The notes under the pieces are model-generated. The model had not been told where the DNA came from. It made no database searches and saw only the letters and a list, made by a program, of their open reading frames with translations. Below, in pieces: positions 26,009 to 36,290 of a stretch of DNA of 64,000 nt (position 1 is its first letter; every line of letters starts with the position of its first letter). The DNA lies in contig JAMPIV010018979.1 in assembly GCA_024509875.1 (NCBI GenBank), positions 124,001 to 188,000 of the forward strand. The letters run 5' to 3'. This stretch comes from Oreohelix idahoensis (taxonomy: Eukaryota; Mollusca; Gastropoda; Stylommatophora; Oreohelicidae). A program made the translations under genes and the position numbers.

Positions 26009-28366
26009 CAGTAGAACTCCATTTATCCGAACCCCAATTATCCGAACATCCAATTATCCGAACACTTTTTCCAGAAAAAAAAAAAAAAATCAGATGCCAC
26101 AGTCACGTTAGACTAAAATTCTGAATCTTTTGATGCGGCAAACTTCAAATGTGTGCGAACAATTTGTAGAGAATGGGGTAGCTAATGGTCGGTCGCTTAC
26201 GTACAGGAAGTCAGTTAGATCATAAAGTCAGTTAATATCTGGTTTACCAATCCAGTGTACGAGTGCGTTCTAGGTAGAACACTGGCTAAACAGACAGTTC
26301 AACTTAAAATAACTGTGTCTGCTACTACAGCAGAATAATTTTGGTGTACAAGTATTTCTCTGTGCGATATGGCATCTTCCAGTAGGCCTAAAGCATATAA
26401 AAGGAACCGCAATGTTTTGTCAATTGAAACGAAAACAGAAATTATCAAGAGACTAGGACAAGGTGAAACTGTGTCTTCACTTGCGAGGATTTTCAATGTT
26501 GGGAAAGCTACCGTCTCTGACATCAAAAGTAACAAGGATAAAATTATGAGTTTTGCATCGAAATTTGATAGTGAAAATGGGTCGAAGAAACATAAAACCA
26601 TGAGAAATGCGAAAGATGTGAAATTGGAAGAGGCTTTGTATATATGGTTTGTGCAAAGAAGAAGCAAAAGGGAACCTATCTCTGGTTCTCTGTTGTGTGA
26701 AAAGGCACTTCAGTTCAACAATCAACTTGACGGTCCTCCTGACTTTAAGGCTAGCCAGGGATGGTTAAGAAACTTTAAATCTCGTCATGGCATACGAGAA
26801 TTGGAGATTCAAGGGGAATCTTTATCTAGCGATGCAACTGCCGCTAAAAATTTTAAAGAAACATTCTTGGCTTTTTTGGAAGAAGAAGGTTATTCATTCG
26901 ATGATGTGTATAATGCCGATGAGACTGGCTTATACTGGAAATCATTGCCTCAAAAATCACTTGCATCTCAGCGCGAAGAAGCTGCCCCTGGGTTTAAAAA
27001 GTGCAAAGAGACAGTAACAATTTTGGTAGCCGCGAATGCCAGTGGAAGTCATCGTTTACCGGTGCTAATGATCGGCAAAGCCAAAAAACCACGTTGTTTA
27101 AAGAATGTGACATGTCTCCCATTGTGTTACAAAGCACAGAAGAGTGCTTGGATGAATAGTAAAATATTTCTTGATTGGTATATAAATCAGTTCATCCCAA
27201 ATGTGAAGAGGTTGAGAGAACAAGAAAAGAAAACTGGAAAAGTAATTCTTCTACTGGACAATGCACCATCTCATCCAGAGACGGATACATTGAATGCAGT
27301 TGATGCAAATTTTAAATTAATTTTTCTGCCTCCCAATGTAACAGCACTGATTCAACCAATGGATCAGGGTGTTATAGCAAAGCTTAAAAAGATGTACAAG
27401 AAGGAAGTCCTGCGTCGTTTATTGTTGGCTGAAGATGAAGAAAGTGTGGTGGCGTTTTTCCAAAAAGCTTAATCTCAAAGACTGCTGCTATATGTTAGCT
27501 GATGCTTGGACCACCCTGTCACAAGATAATCTCAACAAGGCTTGGAGTAGATTGCTTGGGAAAAAAGGAGGAAATGAAACTACTGCAGTGGACACAAATG
27601 ATGATTGTATAAATGAAGTTGTGAAACTGTTTCAAGCAATGCCCGGATTTTCGGACTGTGACAAAGATGATGCACACATGTGGCTAGAAGATGATAATGA
27701 TTCTGGTTTTCAGTTTTTGAATGACGAAGAAATTTTGTCTTTTGTGCAAGAAGAAAACCAAATACATGTAGTGACCGATGATGAAGACTCCTCAGAAGTA
27801 CATGATGTACTTGTAGATTATGAAGAAAAACCAAAACGTCGACCATGTCCTGAAGAGGCCTTTATAGCACTAGAAACAGCGATGGCTTGGTACGAGCAAG
27901 AAGATGACAGCTGTCCTACACAGCTTCTGCTGTTGAAGAGAATGCGGGACTTAGCAGCCAAAAGGAGACTATCCAGTTTGGTGCAAAAGAGGATTCCTCA
28001 TTATTTTAAATAGTGGGCTACATCTGTGCAAGTACATATATACGTGAGTTGCGCCTGGTTTTGAATCGTTTGTAATGTTATTTTGAAAACATTTCTCTTT
28101 CTTAACAAAAATAATTAATACAAGTAGTACATGCACTGCAGTGTAATAAAAGATTTTGGTGATACAGTGATCTAATACAGTGTGGGTATTATTATTACAG
28201 TACAAGTATGTAAATATGTTTTATAGTGTATTTTCCTTGTGATGGTTAATTATTTTTAGAAATATGTGTACATGTACTCGATACATTATGTAATCCAATT
28301 ATCCGAACATTTGATTATCCGAACGATGCTCGGTCCCATGGGGTTCGGATAAATGGAGTTCTACTG
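26009..28366 (+). mobile_element. Tigger/pogo-like DNA transposon, nearly complete
   Basis: The two ends are inverted copies of a 27-bp sequence beginning 'cagtagaactccatttatcc': left at 26009-26035 and right at 28340-28366, identical by eye. Each end is flanked by TA (26007-26008 and 28367-28368), the target duplicated by this superfamily. Sub-terminal copies of 'aattatccgaacat' follow at both ends. The element is 2358 bp, and contains one transposase gene on the plus strand with a single frameshift. Confidence 0.95.
26369..28013 (+). pseudogene. Tigger-like (jerky/CENP-B type) transposase with one frameshift
   Basis: ATG at 26369 opens a 367-codon frame ending at 27472. Residues 10-60 form a CENP-B-like helix-turn-helix (SIETKTEIIKRLGQGETVSS). 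A second DNA-binding region with FKASQGWLRNFKSRHGIREL spans about 85-150. The DDE_1 catalytic domain has D184 in YNADETGLYWK, D297 in ILLLDNAPSHP and D332 in IQPMDQGVIAKLKK. The acid C-terminal region continues in another frame from about 27463 to 28013 (KLNLKDCCYMLADAW onward). The two frames meet in the short T/C/A runs at about 27455-27470, where one extra base is enough to explain the break. All catalytic residues are present. Known role: excision and integration at TA. As written, the protein ends just after the catalytic core. Confidence 0.9.
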
Positions 28367-28919
28367 TATTTAACTTCAATAAGAATGCTGGTACTGACGT
28401 ATTTAGCGCGGTATCTCATCAAGTACAAAGTGAAATAATTAAAATTATGTATATTCGTTAAGTGGTCAATCATCGAGAACGTTTGTTTGATGCATGATTT
28501 ATACAACATTCAACATTCTTTAGTCACAATTCTAATACGATGAAAACTACTAAGATGGTAAAAAACCTGGTGACTCTGAAGAATTATTATAATTGTCCAA
28601 TAAAAACTACCTGTGTGGGAGGGGAAAATGAAGGAACATTTCTAATATTAAGAAAACTTGACGAACAATGATCAATAATACAATGATTCCAGCCTGGAGA
28701 AATTCAGCATATAAATGTAATTTCTCAAAACGTTAAATTAATCAGTATAGTACAATAATCGTGATCTGTCACACTTTTACATTGAATGCTTGGACGCCCT
28801 ATTCTTTCCGATTCAGAATGTTCTTCAAAATTTCTTACTTTTGTGATAGAAAGCATCGTCGTACCACATCATGGGACCGAGAATAAATTGTTTGAAAAGG
28901 GTAGAATCTTTTATGGACA

Positions 28920-29027
<108 letters not shown>

Positions 29028-30091
29028 AAAGACTTACTGTCTCATATTACGTCTTCTCCCGACAAGAGCGCTGGCAAGAGAGAATATCTTCTGGTCTTCG
29101 TCCTTTTATATACATCTCTACCCTGTGTCTTCGCCACATGCTCACATGACTTCTAATAACTGATGTCCTTATCTGTCCTAACTATTTCGATGATCATGAC
29201 CCTTACATCACACTCTTGACATCTTCATTTTGTTCTGTCGTTAACTTATTGCGGTGAACTCGCAGTGGTGAGCAGAAACGAGTAGCCTCGTATGACACTG
29301 TACAATAGGACCCATGTTCACTCGTGCAAATACCATATGTCATTATCAGCTTGTATAGCAGAATTTTGTGATACGACATTTAGGCCTACTCGAATAAGGT
29401 AGAAACAAAATAAAGTAGGAAATGTAAAAAAAAAAGGAACCTACATTTCTTACTTGCAATAGAGTTGATCACCTTTGTGGGAAGGGAGAACCACACAAAA
29501 TCAGTAGGCTAATAAGTTGGCTAACATAAACAGACTTAGAGAAGAAATCATTCTCTACTCAATAATGATTGGCAATTTTTATTGGATTATTATAATTACA
29601 ACTTACTGATCACGATAACGTACCTTGAGCTGTAGATATAATAATTTATAGTTACCTGACACCTGAGAAATATTTCAAGGGTTCTTCAATAAGATAAAAA
29701 GGTTGAGGAAGGTTTATGTATACATACATCCTTACATCTGCTGTAAATATTAATTTAGAGGCAAGGAACATTATAAATGTAATATAACAACATGCATTTG
29801 CAGTATCAAATTACAATTAAGAAACAAAGTACGTTAAAAAAACAATAAGAATTATCGCAAAAACAAGCACATCAGATTAAAGTAGCATATAATCAGAAGT
29901 CATGAATTATTGGAACAGTCCCCGACTGAATGAGTAGGAAATGAGCGTGGTTTTAGATTATGTAACAAAGATAACGTGACGTTACCAAGTTCTGAACCCT
30001 TCTAAAATATTATTTGAAATAAATGTAGATATGGTTTTCTACTTTTTGCAAGAGCTAGAATATGAACATGAGCGTCATTATCCAATTCAGC

Positions 30092-30109
30092 AGATAGATA
30101 GATAAATAA

Positions 30110-30146
<37 letters not shown>

Positions 30147-30151
30147 TAGAC

Positions 30152-30231
<80 letters not shown>
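30092..30231. repeat. (GATA)n/(GACA)n compound microsatellite
   Basis: About 140 bp of GATA tetranucleotides with a GACA block at about 30122-30150 and a variant 'gataaataaatagata' at the left edge. The right-hand part from 30151 is pure GATA. Confidence 0.97.
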
Positions 30232-30912
30232 CAGTGCTAGATGTATTTTCAGGGGAGTTTACTAATGTAAGTTTATATGCTTAAGGGAAATAATTAAGAA
30301 TGAATTAACATATGAATTTAAAAGTAAGTGTTAACTTATTTTATCTATTAGTAATTTAAATTATTTTTTATTATTTTTCCTGCATAATTCTATGTAGTTT
30401 GTTAGACCAATTTTAAATGTTAAGTTTCTTAGTCTTTTTGGCTTCTCATTTTGTTTTAAAAGAATACATTTTACTACAGCAGGTTCGGTATTCAATGATA
30501 TTTATATATTTGCAAATATATCTTTTAATATTATAGTATCGTCCTTAGCTCGACCAATGATAACCTCAACCTCATTTAACAGCGCATCAACGAGCGCCAG
30601 CACGAATAATGCAGAGAAGACTCCACGGCCCAATATCCGGCCTTTGGCTAGGATCATGTGTCTACACACAGGGACCGGTACAGTGACATTCATGTGTCAT
30701 TAGGTCCTTTGTGTGAGAACACAGAAGATCACTACGGTGACACATGTTGTCATTGGGTCTTCATGTGTTGGGACATGTGGTCTTGACCAGGGCCGGGTTT
30801 GGGCGGGGATAATGCGAGGAAAAAATATGCGACCTCAAGCGAGGAAAAAAAAAAAAAAAAATCAACGAGCGTCACAAGACACCAACCGAGAAAAGATCGC
30901 ATTTTCGTCAAA

Positions 30913-33000
30913 ATGACCAGAAATAAACCACACGCGAAAAAGAGGAAGGTCTACACCAGCGCAGAACAGCCAGGGGAATAACAAAGACACAAGCAACAAA
31001 GAAAGACAGCCAGAGAGCAAGACTGCCCCAAGTACTCGTGCCGGGACCAAAATTTCTCCAACTCTTGACACGATGACGGAGCTAGCTGCGACGTGTATCG
31101 ACCCGACTGAGAACCTGAGTGACCCGACTCCTTGCGAGGAAGAGGAGAGAGCAGATGCAAACGATTAAACTGCGGCCACCACCACAAGTGCCCGAGTCGT
31201 CAGCAGAAGCCCTGTCTACCACAGAGAGGCTGCACCAGACACCGATGACACCACCACACGATGCCGAGTTGACAACTGTGGCTGCCCCAGGGAAGCTGCT
31301 CCAAACTCCGAAGAAGATAAAAACACCACTAAAGCAAGACGCCATAGTTAGGCTCCAGTGTGTAGTGATCAGACAACTACAGAACGTGATCAGGAGTCAA
31401 CAAAACAGAACGTGAGACCGTCCTACACACCACACACTCTAACGCAGACGGAAAACAGAGTGCGTCACCTGCGCAAACCAAGCAATGCCGGTTGCCACAA
31501 GGCACTACAGGAGAGGATGGTTAAGATCACACAGATGTCTGGAGGTGAGGCCTCACTCAGGGCCCTACCAGATGACAAAGTGATCAGCATCCTAGAGACA
31601 ATAACAGGCAGGAGAAGCATCTCTAGGGTACGGAGGCACGAAAAGGGAGTCGTGCTTTCGCTCAACAACACGGATAAGACAACTTCACTGATGACAGAAC
31701 TGGAGGCCGGCCCGAAAGAATTCATGTTGCCTCACCAGATAAAAGTAGTGATGGAGACCAGCAAGACAACAAAGAAATTGGTGCTAAGAGGGGTGGATAC
31801 AAGATGGTCCGCTAGCGAAGTCCAGGGCTGCCTACAGACTGAAAACACAGGTGCCCAGGTCATACAAGTCGAGAGGTTAAAGACATGGAATGGAAAAGAT
31901 ACCAATCTGGTGGTAGTAACTATTGAAGGAGTGACAAGACCTGAAAGACTGACATTCAAAGAGACATCAAAGAGGACAGAGGCATATATCCCTCCGGTGA
32001 TACAGTGCTCCAACTGCCAGCAGTTCTCGCACACAAAGAAAACGTGCAGGAGAGATGCAGTCTGTCGATATTGTGCGGGTGGCCACCTATATCGCGACTG
32101 CCCCAAGGCGAAGGAGGACCCCAACTACAAAGCAATAAACTCAAACCGCACCTGTGCAAACTGCCTCGGAAACCACGGGGCTAGATACCGAGGCTGCCCG
32201 ATGTTCCAGGAAACAAAGAGCATCCTGAAGGAAGCGGTCTCCAAAAACATCCCCTTCAAGGAGGCAAAACACAGAGTGGCTGCGGATGTTGCAGAAAAAT
32301 AACGCACGATTGACAGACGACAGTTACACCAGCTGACCGCTGAAGTCAAACAATCGAAAAAAAACTCCAGGTCGAAAACAGAAGCAAGCAGGCTCCCGAA
32401 GACGAAAAGGACAGCGGTGAAGACGTAATAAGATATACAGAACATCAGAGAAATGATGAAAGACATGAAAAGCATTAAGCAGCAAATAGAAGCAGATGTA
32501 AAGAGGCTGACAGAACTGACGGAAGAAAACTCAAAAATCCTCAAGAGAATCGAAACAGAGCGAAGAGCCATTGAGGAAATGACATCAAACACAAGAGCGA
32601 CCAAAACAAACGAGCAATCAGACGAAGAAGTCATCTAAGAAACACTTGAAAAACTTCTACCAGCAATAATAGAAAAAGCACTACTACTGATACAGGAAAG
32701 CAGGAAGACAAGAGAAACAGAAACTAGGAAAGCAAAAACTAACAAAACGACACAAGCCAGATAGGAAGGCAGGAAATGAACACAATGAACACGCCACGAC
32801 AGACAAGCAACGAAGAGATAACCAGACAGTCAGCTAGCGGTCCTTTTTAGGACCAGTCCTTTTCAGGACTAGGAAAGTGATACCATCGAAGATATCAACA
32901 CACTATGTACCCCAATATAACCGTTTGTAACCCTTCAATGGGTTTTGGTTGAACAGGGTATTACAGCAACATAGTAGACGAAAACAACAACAACAATATT
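30913..33000 (+). mobile_element. Jockey-like LINE, ORF1 only, with 3' end
   Basis: The ORF1 (zinc-knuckle) protein is encoded in broken frames from ATG 30913 (MTRNKPHAKKRKVY) to about 32830. A probable 3' untranslated end follows, with a GGGTT hairpin (32930-32945), 'ggttgaacagggta' (32946-32959) and a short (AAC)n tail at about 32981-32995. No endonuclease or reverse transcriptase lies between. It is either an internally deleted copy or an ORF1-only derivative. It is immediately followed by the Tc1 element at 33154. Confidence 0.65.
31358..32302 (+). pseudogene. LINE ORF1 protein with CCHC zinc knuckles
   Basis: A 314-codon frame. Residues about 50-120 carry RALPDDKVISILETITGR and further conserved blocks. 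An RNA-recognition-like middle part follows (VLRGVDTRWSASEVQGCL, then TNLVVVTIEGVTRPE). From residue about 215 come the knuckles: CSNCQQFSHTKKTC, then CRYCAGGHLYRDC, then CANCLGNHGARYRGC, the pattern of arthropod and mollusc Jockey/X-element gag-like proteins. The frame then stops, but a Lys/Glu-rich coiled coil continues at 32453-32638. The true N-terminus lies upstream in other frames (30913 and 31119), so the gene is disrupted by at least two frameshifts. Known role: RNA binding and particle assembly for retrotransposition. Confidence 0.82.
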
Positions 33001-33153
33001 ATAATCTGAGCAGTCTGACTTAACAGTTGACAATGAGAAGATATTTTGCTGTATTTCATCTTGAGAAATCGAATAAACAAGCCTAATAACAAACAAACAA
33101 ACAAACAAAAATAATTTACTAAAGGTTTCCGTGAAGAGGAACAATAAACTATA

Positions 33154-34675
33154 CTGTTCAAAAAAAGAAACGCAACTTTTTTGGTGTTACTTTTATAAAA
33201 GATATTCGCTGATTGGACATCAGTCAACCTATCGGCTGTGTCCACCTGGTCATTAACTTCTCATGGTTACATGAATTGCACTCACTTCATGATTCGTGAG
33301 GTCATGAAAGAGGTGAAGGTCAAAACATCATTTTTGACAATAACTCGTGACAGGTTCATGAGAATCCCGTGAAACTTACTGAACACAAAACTCTCTGACC
33401 ATATTATTGAATGCCTATAAAAGATTGACGCTCCTCGAATAAATTTAGTTGAAAATTCAATGCGCAAGTATGGCTCATCTCACTACAGAACAACGACTCA
33501 TCATCATTGGACGTTTACAGACTGGACAGTCACAAAGTGTAGTAACCAGACAATTTAATGTGGTTAGAAGCACCATTGTCGCCTTTGGAGGCGATTTCAA
33601 GAAACTGGCTCAGTGGCAGACCGGCCGCGCAGTGGAAGACCCAGAGTCACAACTCCTGCCGAAGACCGCTTCATACGGCTGCGTCACCTCAGGAATCGAC
33701 TTGCATCTGCGTCCTCCACAGTCCAGTCAATGTCAGCAGCTCGTCGAATTTCAGATCAAATGGTCAGGAACCGGCTGCACGACTCTGGTCTTTGGGCTAG
33801 AAGACCCTACAGAGGTCCTGTTTTTACGGACCGGCATCGCCAGAACCGACTGCAGTGGGCGAACCAGCATCGTCAATGGACACGTTGGGAATGACTGGGG
33901 ACGGGTTTGGTTTAGTGATGAATCATTTTTTGTGCTCCAGCGACACGATAGACGGAGAAGAGTTTACCGCAGAGTCCATGAGCGTTACGCCCAGAACAGC
34001 GTTGATGAGGCTCCTCCACGTGGTGGTGGAGGTGTACTGATGTGGGGGGGGGGGGCGATCATTTTCATGGGAAGAAGTGACCTGGTGCAAATTGAAGGAC
34101 GCCTGAATGCCCAACGATACGTCGCTGAAATTCTTCGTCCTCACGTCCTTCCACTTCTGGCTGCCCGAGGGTCGATTTTTCAGCAGGACAGCGCTCGACC
34201 TCATGTGGCACAACTCACCACCAAGTTCCTCGCTGACAACAACGTCCAGACCATTCCGTGGCCAGCCATGTCATCAGACATGAACCCCATAGAACACTTA
34301 TGGGATGAACTCGACAGACGACTCCGCCAGCGAAACGTGGCTCCAGCCAATCTCCGACAGTTGTCTCTTGCACTACGGGAAGAGTGGGCAGCCATCCCAC
34401 AACAACAGATCCAACGGCTAATCGGATCCATGTCAAGGAGATGTCGTTCTCTGATAGAGGCCAGATGAGGCCATACACCTTACTGAAACGGAGGCCTCAG
34501 TCGCAAAGAATAAAAGTCCAAAACAAATTTAATGAACATCATTTCATTAATAAAGTCGGAAAGTTTCTTCATGCCAAGATTGAAATATTAATTCCGTAAA
34601 ATAAAATGTTGGTACAAGTTTGAAATTTGGTGTCCATTACCACTGCAATAATGTTGCGTTTCTTTTTTTGAACAG
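33154..34675 (+). mobile_element. Tc1/mariner-superfamily DNA transposon, complete ends
   Basis: A 23-bp sequence starting 'ctgttcaaaaaaagaaacgc' at 33154 occurs as a perfect inverted copy ending at 34675. TA dinucleotides flank both ends (33152-33153 and 34676-34677). The element is 1522 bp with a single transposase gene on the plus strand. Size, ends and TA target are all typical of Tc1 elements. Confidence 0.95.
33470..34468 (+). pseudogene. Tc1-type (DD34E) transposase with two compensating frameshifts
   Basis: ATG at 33470 (MAHLTTEQRLIIIGRLQTG) starts a frame that stays open to the natural end at 34468. The N-terminal helix-turn-helix and the C-terminal catalytic part are both in this frame: D in VWFSDESFF (about 33910), D in IFQQDSARPH and E in MNPIEHLWDE, with 34 residues between the last two. 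Between about 33590 and 33885 the true protein (GRPRVTTPAEDRFIRLRHLR, VRNRLHDSGLWARRPYRG) lies in a different frame (33613-33894). A shift in and a shift back thus scramble about 95 internal residues without creating a stop. A GGGGG-rich run at 34044-34053 encodes a glycine stretch. The central linker is lost, so activity is doubtful. Confidence 0.88.
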
Positions 34676-34766
34676 TATATTTTTCAAGCCCTACTTTATA
34701 GGGCATACATTGCAATTTATATTTGTGTACGTTAACATTAGTGTATTTACCAGTAATCTCTGGACT

Positions 34767-34785
34767 ATCGCTTCTCGGCCTTTTG
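34767..34785 (+). ncRNA. U2 snRNA 5'-end fragment, 19 nt
   Basis: 'atcgcttctcggccttttg' matches the first 19 nt of the very conserved metazoan U2 snRNA. The match ends abruptly at 'atatgtcaaataaa'. No branch-point recognition sequence, Sm site or 3' stem-loops follow, so it is not a functional U2 gene. It lies between the Tc1 element and a Penelope-like fragment, followed by an A-rich segment. Confidence 0.6.
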
Positions 34786-35021
34786 ATATGTCAAATAAAA
34801 TTATAATCTCCCCCCAAAAAACACCGACTAGGTTGAACGGGATCCCGTGCCTCGCCAAAACGAGGCAAAACTTTACAACAACAAAAAAAAAACTAAAAAA
34901 AAACAGCAGACAGTGTGGACTTCGGTCAGAATACCTGGTTGTCCACAATGGAAAAAAAAAAAAGAACAAAAAGGAACTTAAGCTTGACCTCTCAGCTGTA
35001 AAAATTCCATTCCCTACTCTC
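34786..35021 (+). other. A-rich junction segment between U2 fragment and Penelope-like element
   Basis: It contains several A runs (34889-34898, 34904-34912, 34954-34965) and one frame with SPQKTPTRLNGIPCLAKTRQ. The parent element is not recognised. It may be the leader of a chimeric retrotranscript that also carries the U2 5' end. Confidence 0.35.
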
Positions 35022-35083
35022 AACTTCTACGCTTACGTCGGATATGTCACGATGAAGATGATTTCCGTGAACTAGCTCAAGAA

Positions 35084-35821
35084 ATGCTCAAGTTTTTTCG
35101 CCGACGTCACTATCCTAAAAGAGTCTTATCTGATGCCCTTAATCGCATTAGTCCCGTTACTCGTCAGGTTGCACTGACTGCTAAACCTACTACTACATCT
35201 GACAGACTCAAACTTGTCTTAACTTTCCACCCTCACTGTTTGGCGGTGAAAAAAATTATGTTCCGTCATCTGCCTATTCTCCACTCTGATCCAGATACCA
35301 GAGAGTTGTTTCGTGATACCCCTTTGTTGGCATATCGTAAGGATAAGAATTTTAGGGATATTCTTGTGAATAGTCGCTTGAGACAAACTAGTCCTTCTCA
35401 CTTTGGTACTAAACCGAGCCAACGCCGCATATGTAAGACCTGTCCTTTTGTACTCCAAACGCAGTCAGTCTCCTTTCCGAACGGTAAATTTGCCATTGGG
35501 GAGTCTTTCACGTGCGAATCCAGAAACCCGATTTATGCTATCATCTGCAAGAGGTGTGACATGACCTATATTGGTGAAACTGGCAGACGTTTGGCAGACA
35601 GGTTTCGGGAGCGCTTAAATTACATCCATCATGGCAAACATTTACCGGTGGCCCTTCACTTCAACAGCCCTGACCATTCAGGTAACTCTGACATTCATGT
35701 CACTGCCCTCCGTTCATGTATCGGCAACGACCGAACTCACGTCTCGTTGGAGAATCGACTCATTTTTCAAATGGGCGTTTTAGCTCCTGCTGGCATTAAT
35801 GTCCAGCATCATTTTGCATAA
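35084..35821 (+). CDS. Penelope-like linker plus GIY-YIG endonuclease
   Basis: A 245-codon open frame, with in-frame homology also upstream of its first ATG. Residues 1-100 are the linker of Penelope-like proteins (FFRRRHYPKRVLSDAL, LTFHPHCLAVKKIM, then AYRKDKNFRDILVNSRLR). Residues 117-145 hold a Cys-rich segment (CKTC ... CESRN). The GIY-YIG nuclease follows: IYAI at 150-153, YIGETGRRLADRFRERL at 162-178 with the catalytic Arg, HFNSPDHSG near 192-200, and the conserved Glu of LENRL near 222. The protein ends normally (INVQHHFA). Known role: nicks target DNA to prime reverse transcription. The domain appears intact, while the RT is absent. Confidence 0.87.
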   Translation: MLKFFRRRHYPKRVLSDALNRISPVTRQVALTAKPTTTSDRLKLVLTFHPHCLAVKKIMFRHLPILHSDPDTRELFRDTPLLAYRKDKNFRDILVNSRLRQTSPSHFGTKPSQRRICKTCPFVLQTQSVSFPNGKFAIGESFTCESRNPIYAIICKRCDMTYIGETGRRLADRFRERLNYIHHGKHLPVALHFNSPDHSGNSDIHVTALRSCIGNDRTHVSLENRLIFQMGVLAPAGINVQHHFA

Positions 35822-36220
35822 TTCTGGTGGCATCTGTCGTTATTTTCCTATCTATCCTTGTTTTTGCTTTGGTTCGTTTCGTTTCCTCAATTATCTGTTC
35901 TTAGCCGTCACTAGCTCCTACGTCACTTCCGCATGACGCCTTATTTTTTCAGCCATTTTGAATGTCTCTTTCTTGGATCCAGCTAAGTGATTTTTTACTC
36001 ATTTTAATAGTGTTGTTCATTTCTGTCTTCGTTTCGTTGATTATTTACTTTCTTTTTTCGACATGTCTTTCTGGTTTCACAACTTTCTTGCATTATTACT
36101 GTTATCGTTTCGCTCATCATCGTGGTTTCATCTGCTTGTATCGCTCATTTGACGTTTTCCTCATCATCATAGATCTTTGTAGTACCTATATGTAGTTCTT
36201 GTCCTTGTCACCTGTTCGTA

Positions 36221-36262
36221 ACTGTGGCTGACGAAGGGTAAAACCCGAAACGTCCCTTGTCT
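36221..36262 (+). ncRNA. Hammerhead-ribozyme-like motif at a Penelope-like 3' end
   Basis: The core words occur in order: CTGACGA (36228-36234, fitting CUGANGA), a stem-loop GGGT/ACCC with an A-rich loop (36236-36246), GAAA (36247-36250), then C-GTC (36251-36254), which provides the U-H cleavage context. Helix III would be only AC/GU, which is the palindrome ACGU. Helix I pairs only weakly (GG/CC, then mismatches). Penelope-like elements are known to carry such minimal type I hammerheads that act as dimers. Folding and activity were not tested. Confidence 0.6.
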
Positions 36263-36290
36263 CATGTGTACCGTTTACTTGTAAAACTGA

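Larger units (their letters stand above)
35022..36290 (+). mobile_element. Penelope-like element, 3' end with GIY-YIG domain
   Basis: The homology begins near 35022 (RLRRICHDEDDFRELAQEM in the frame of the ORF), matching the thumb/linker after a Penelope-like reverse transcriptase, and continues through the endonuclease ORF to 35821. The 3' untranslated part to about 36290 ends with a hammerhead-like motif at 36228-36254. The RT core is missing, so this is a 5'-truncated copy. Confidence 0.82.
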
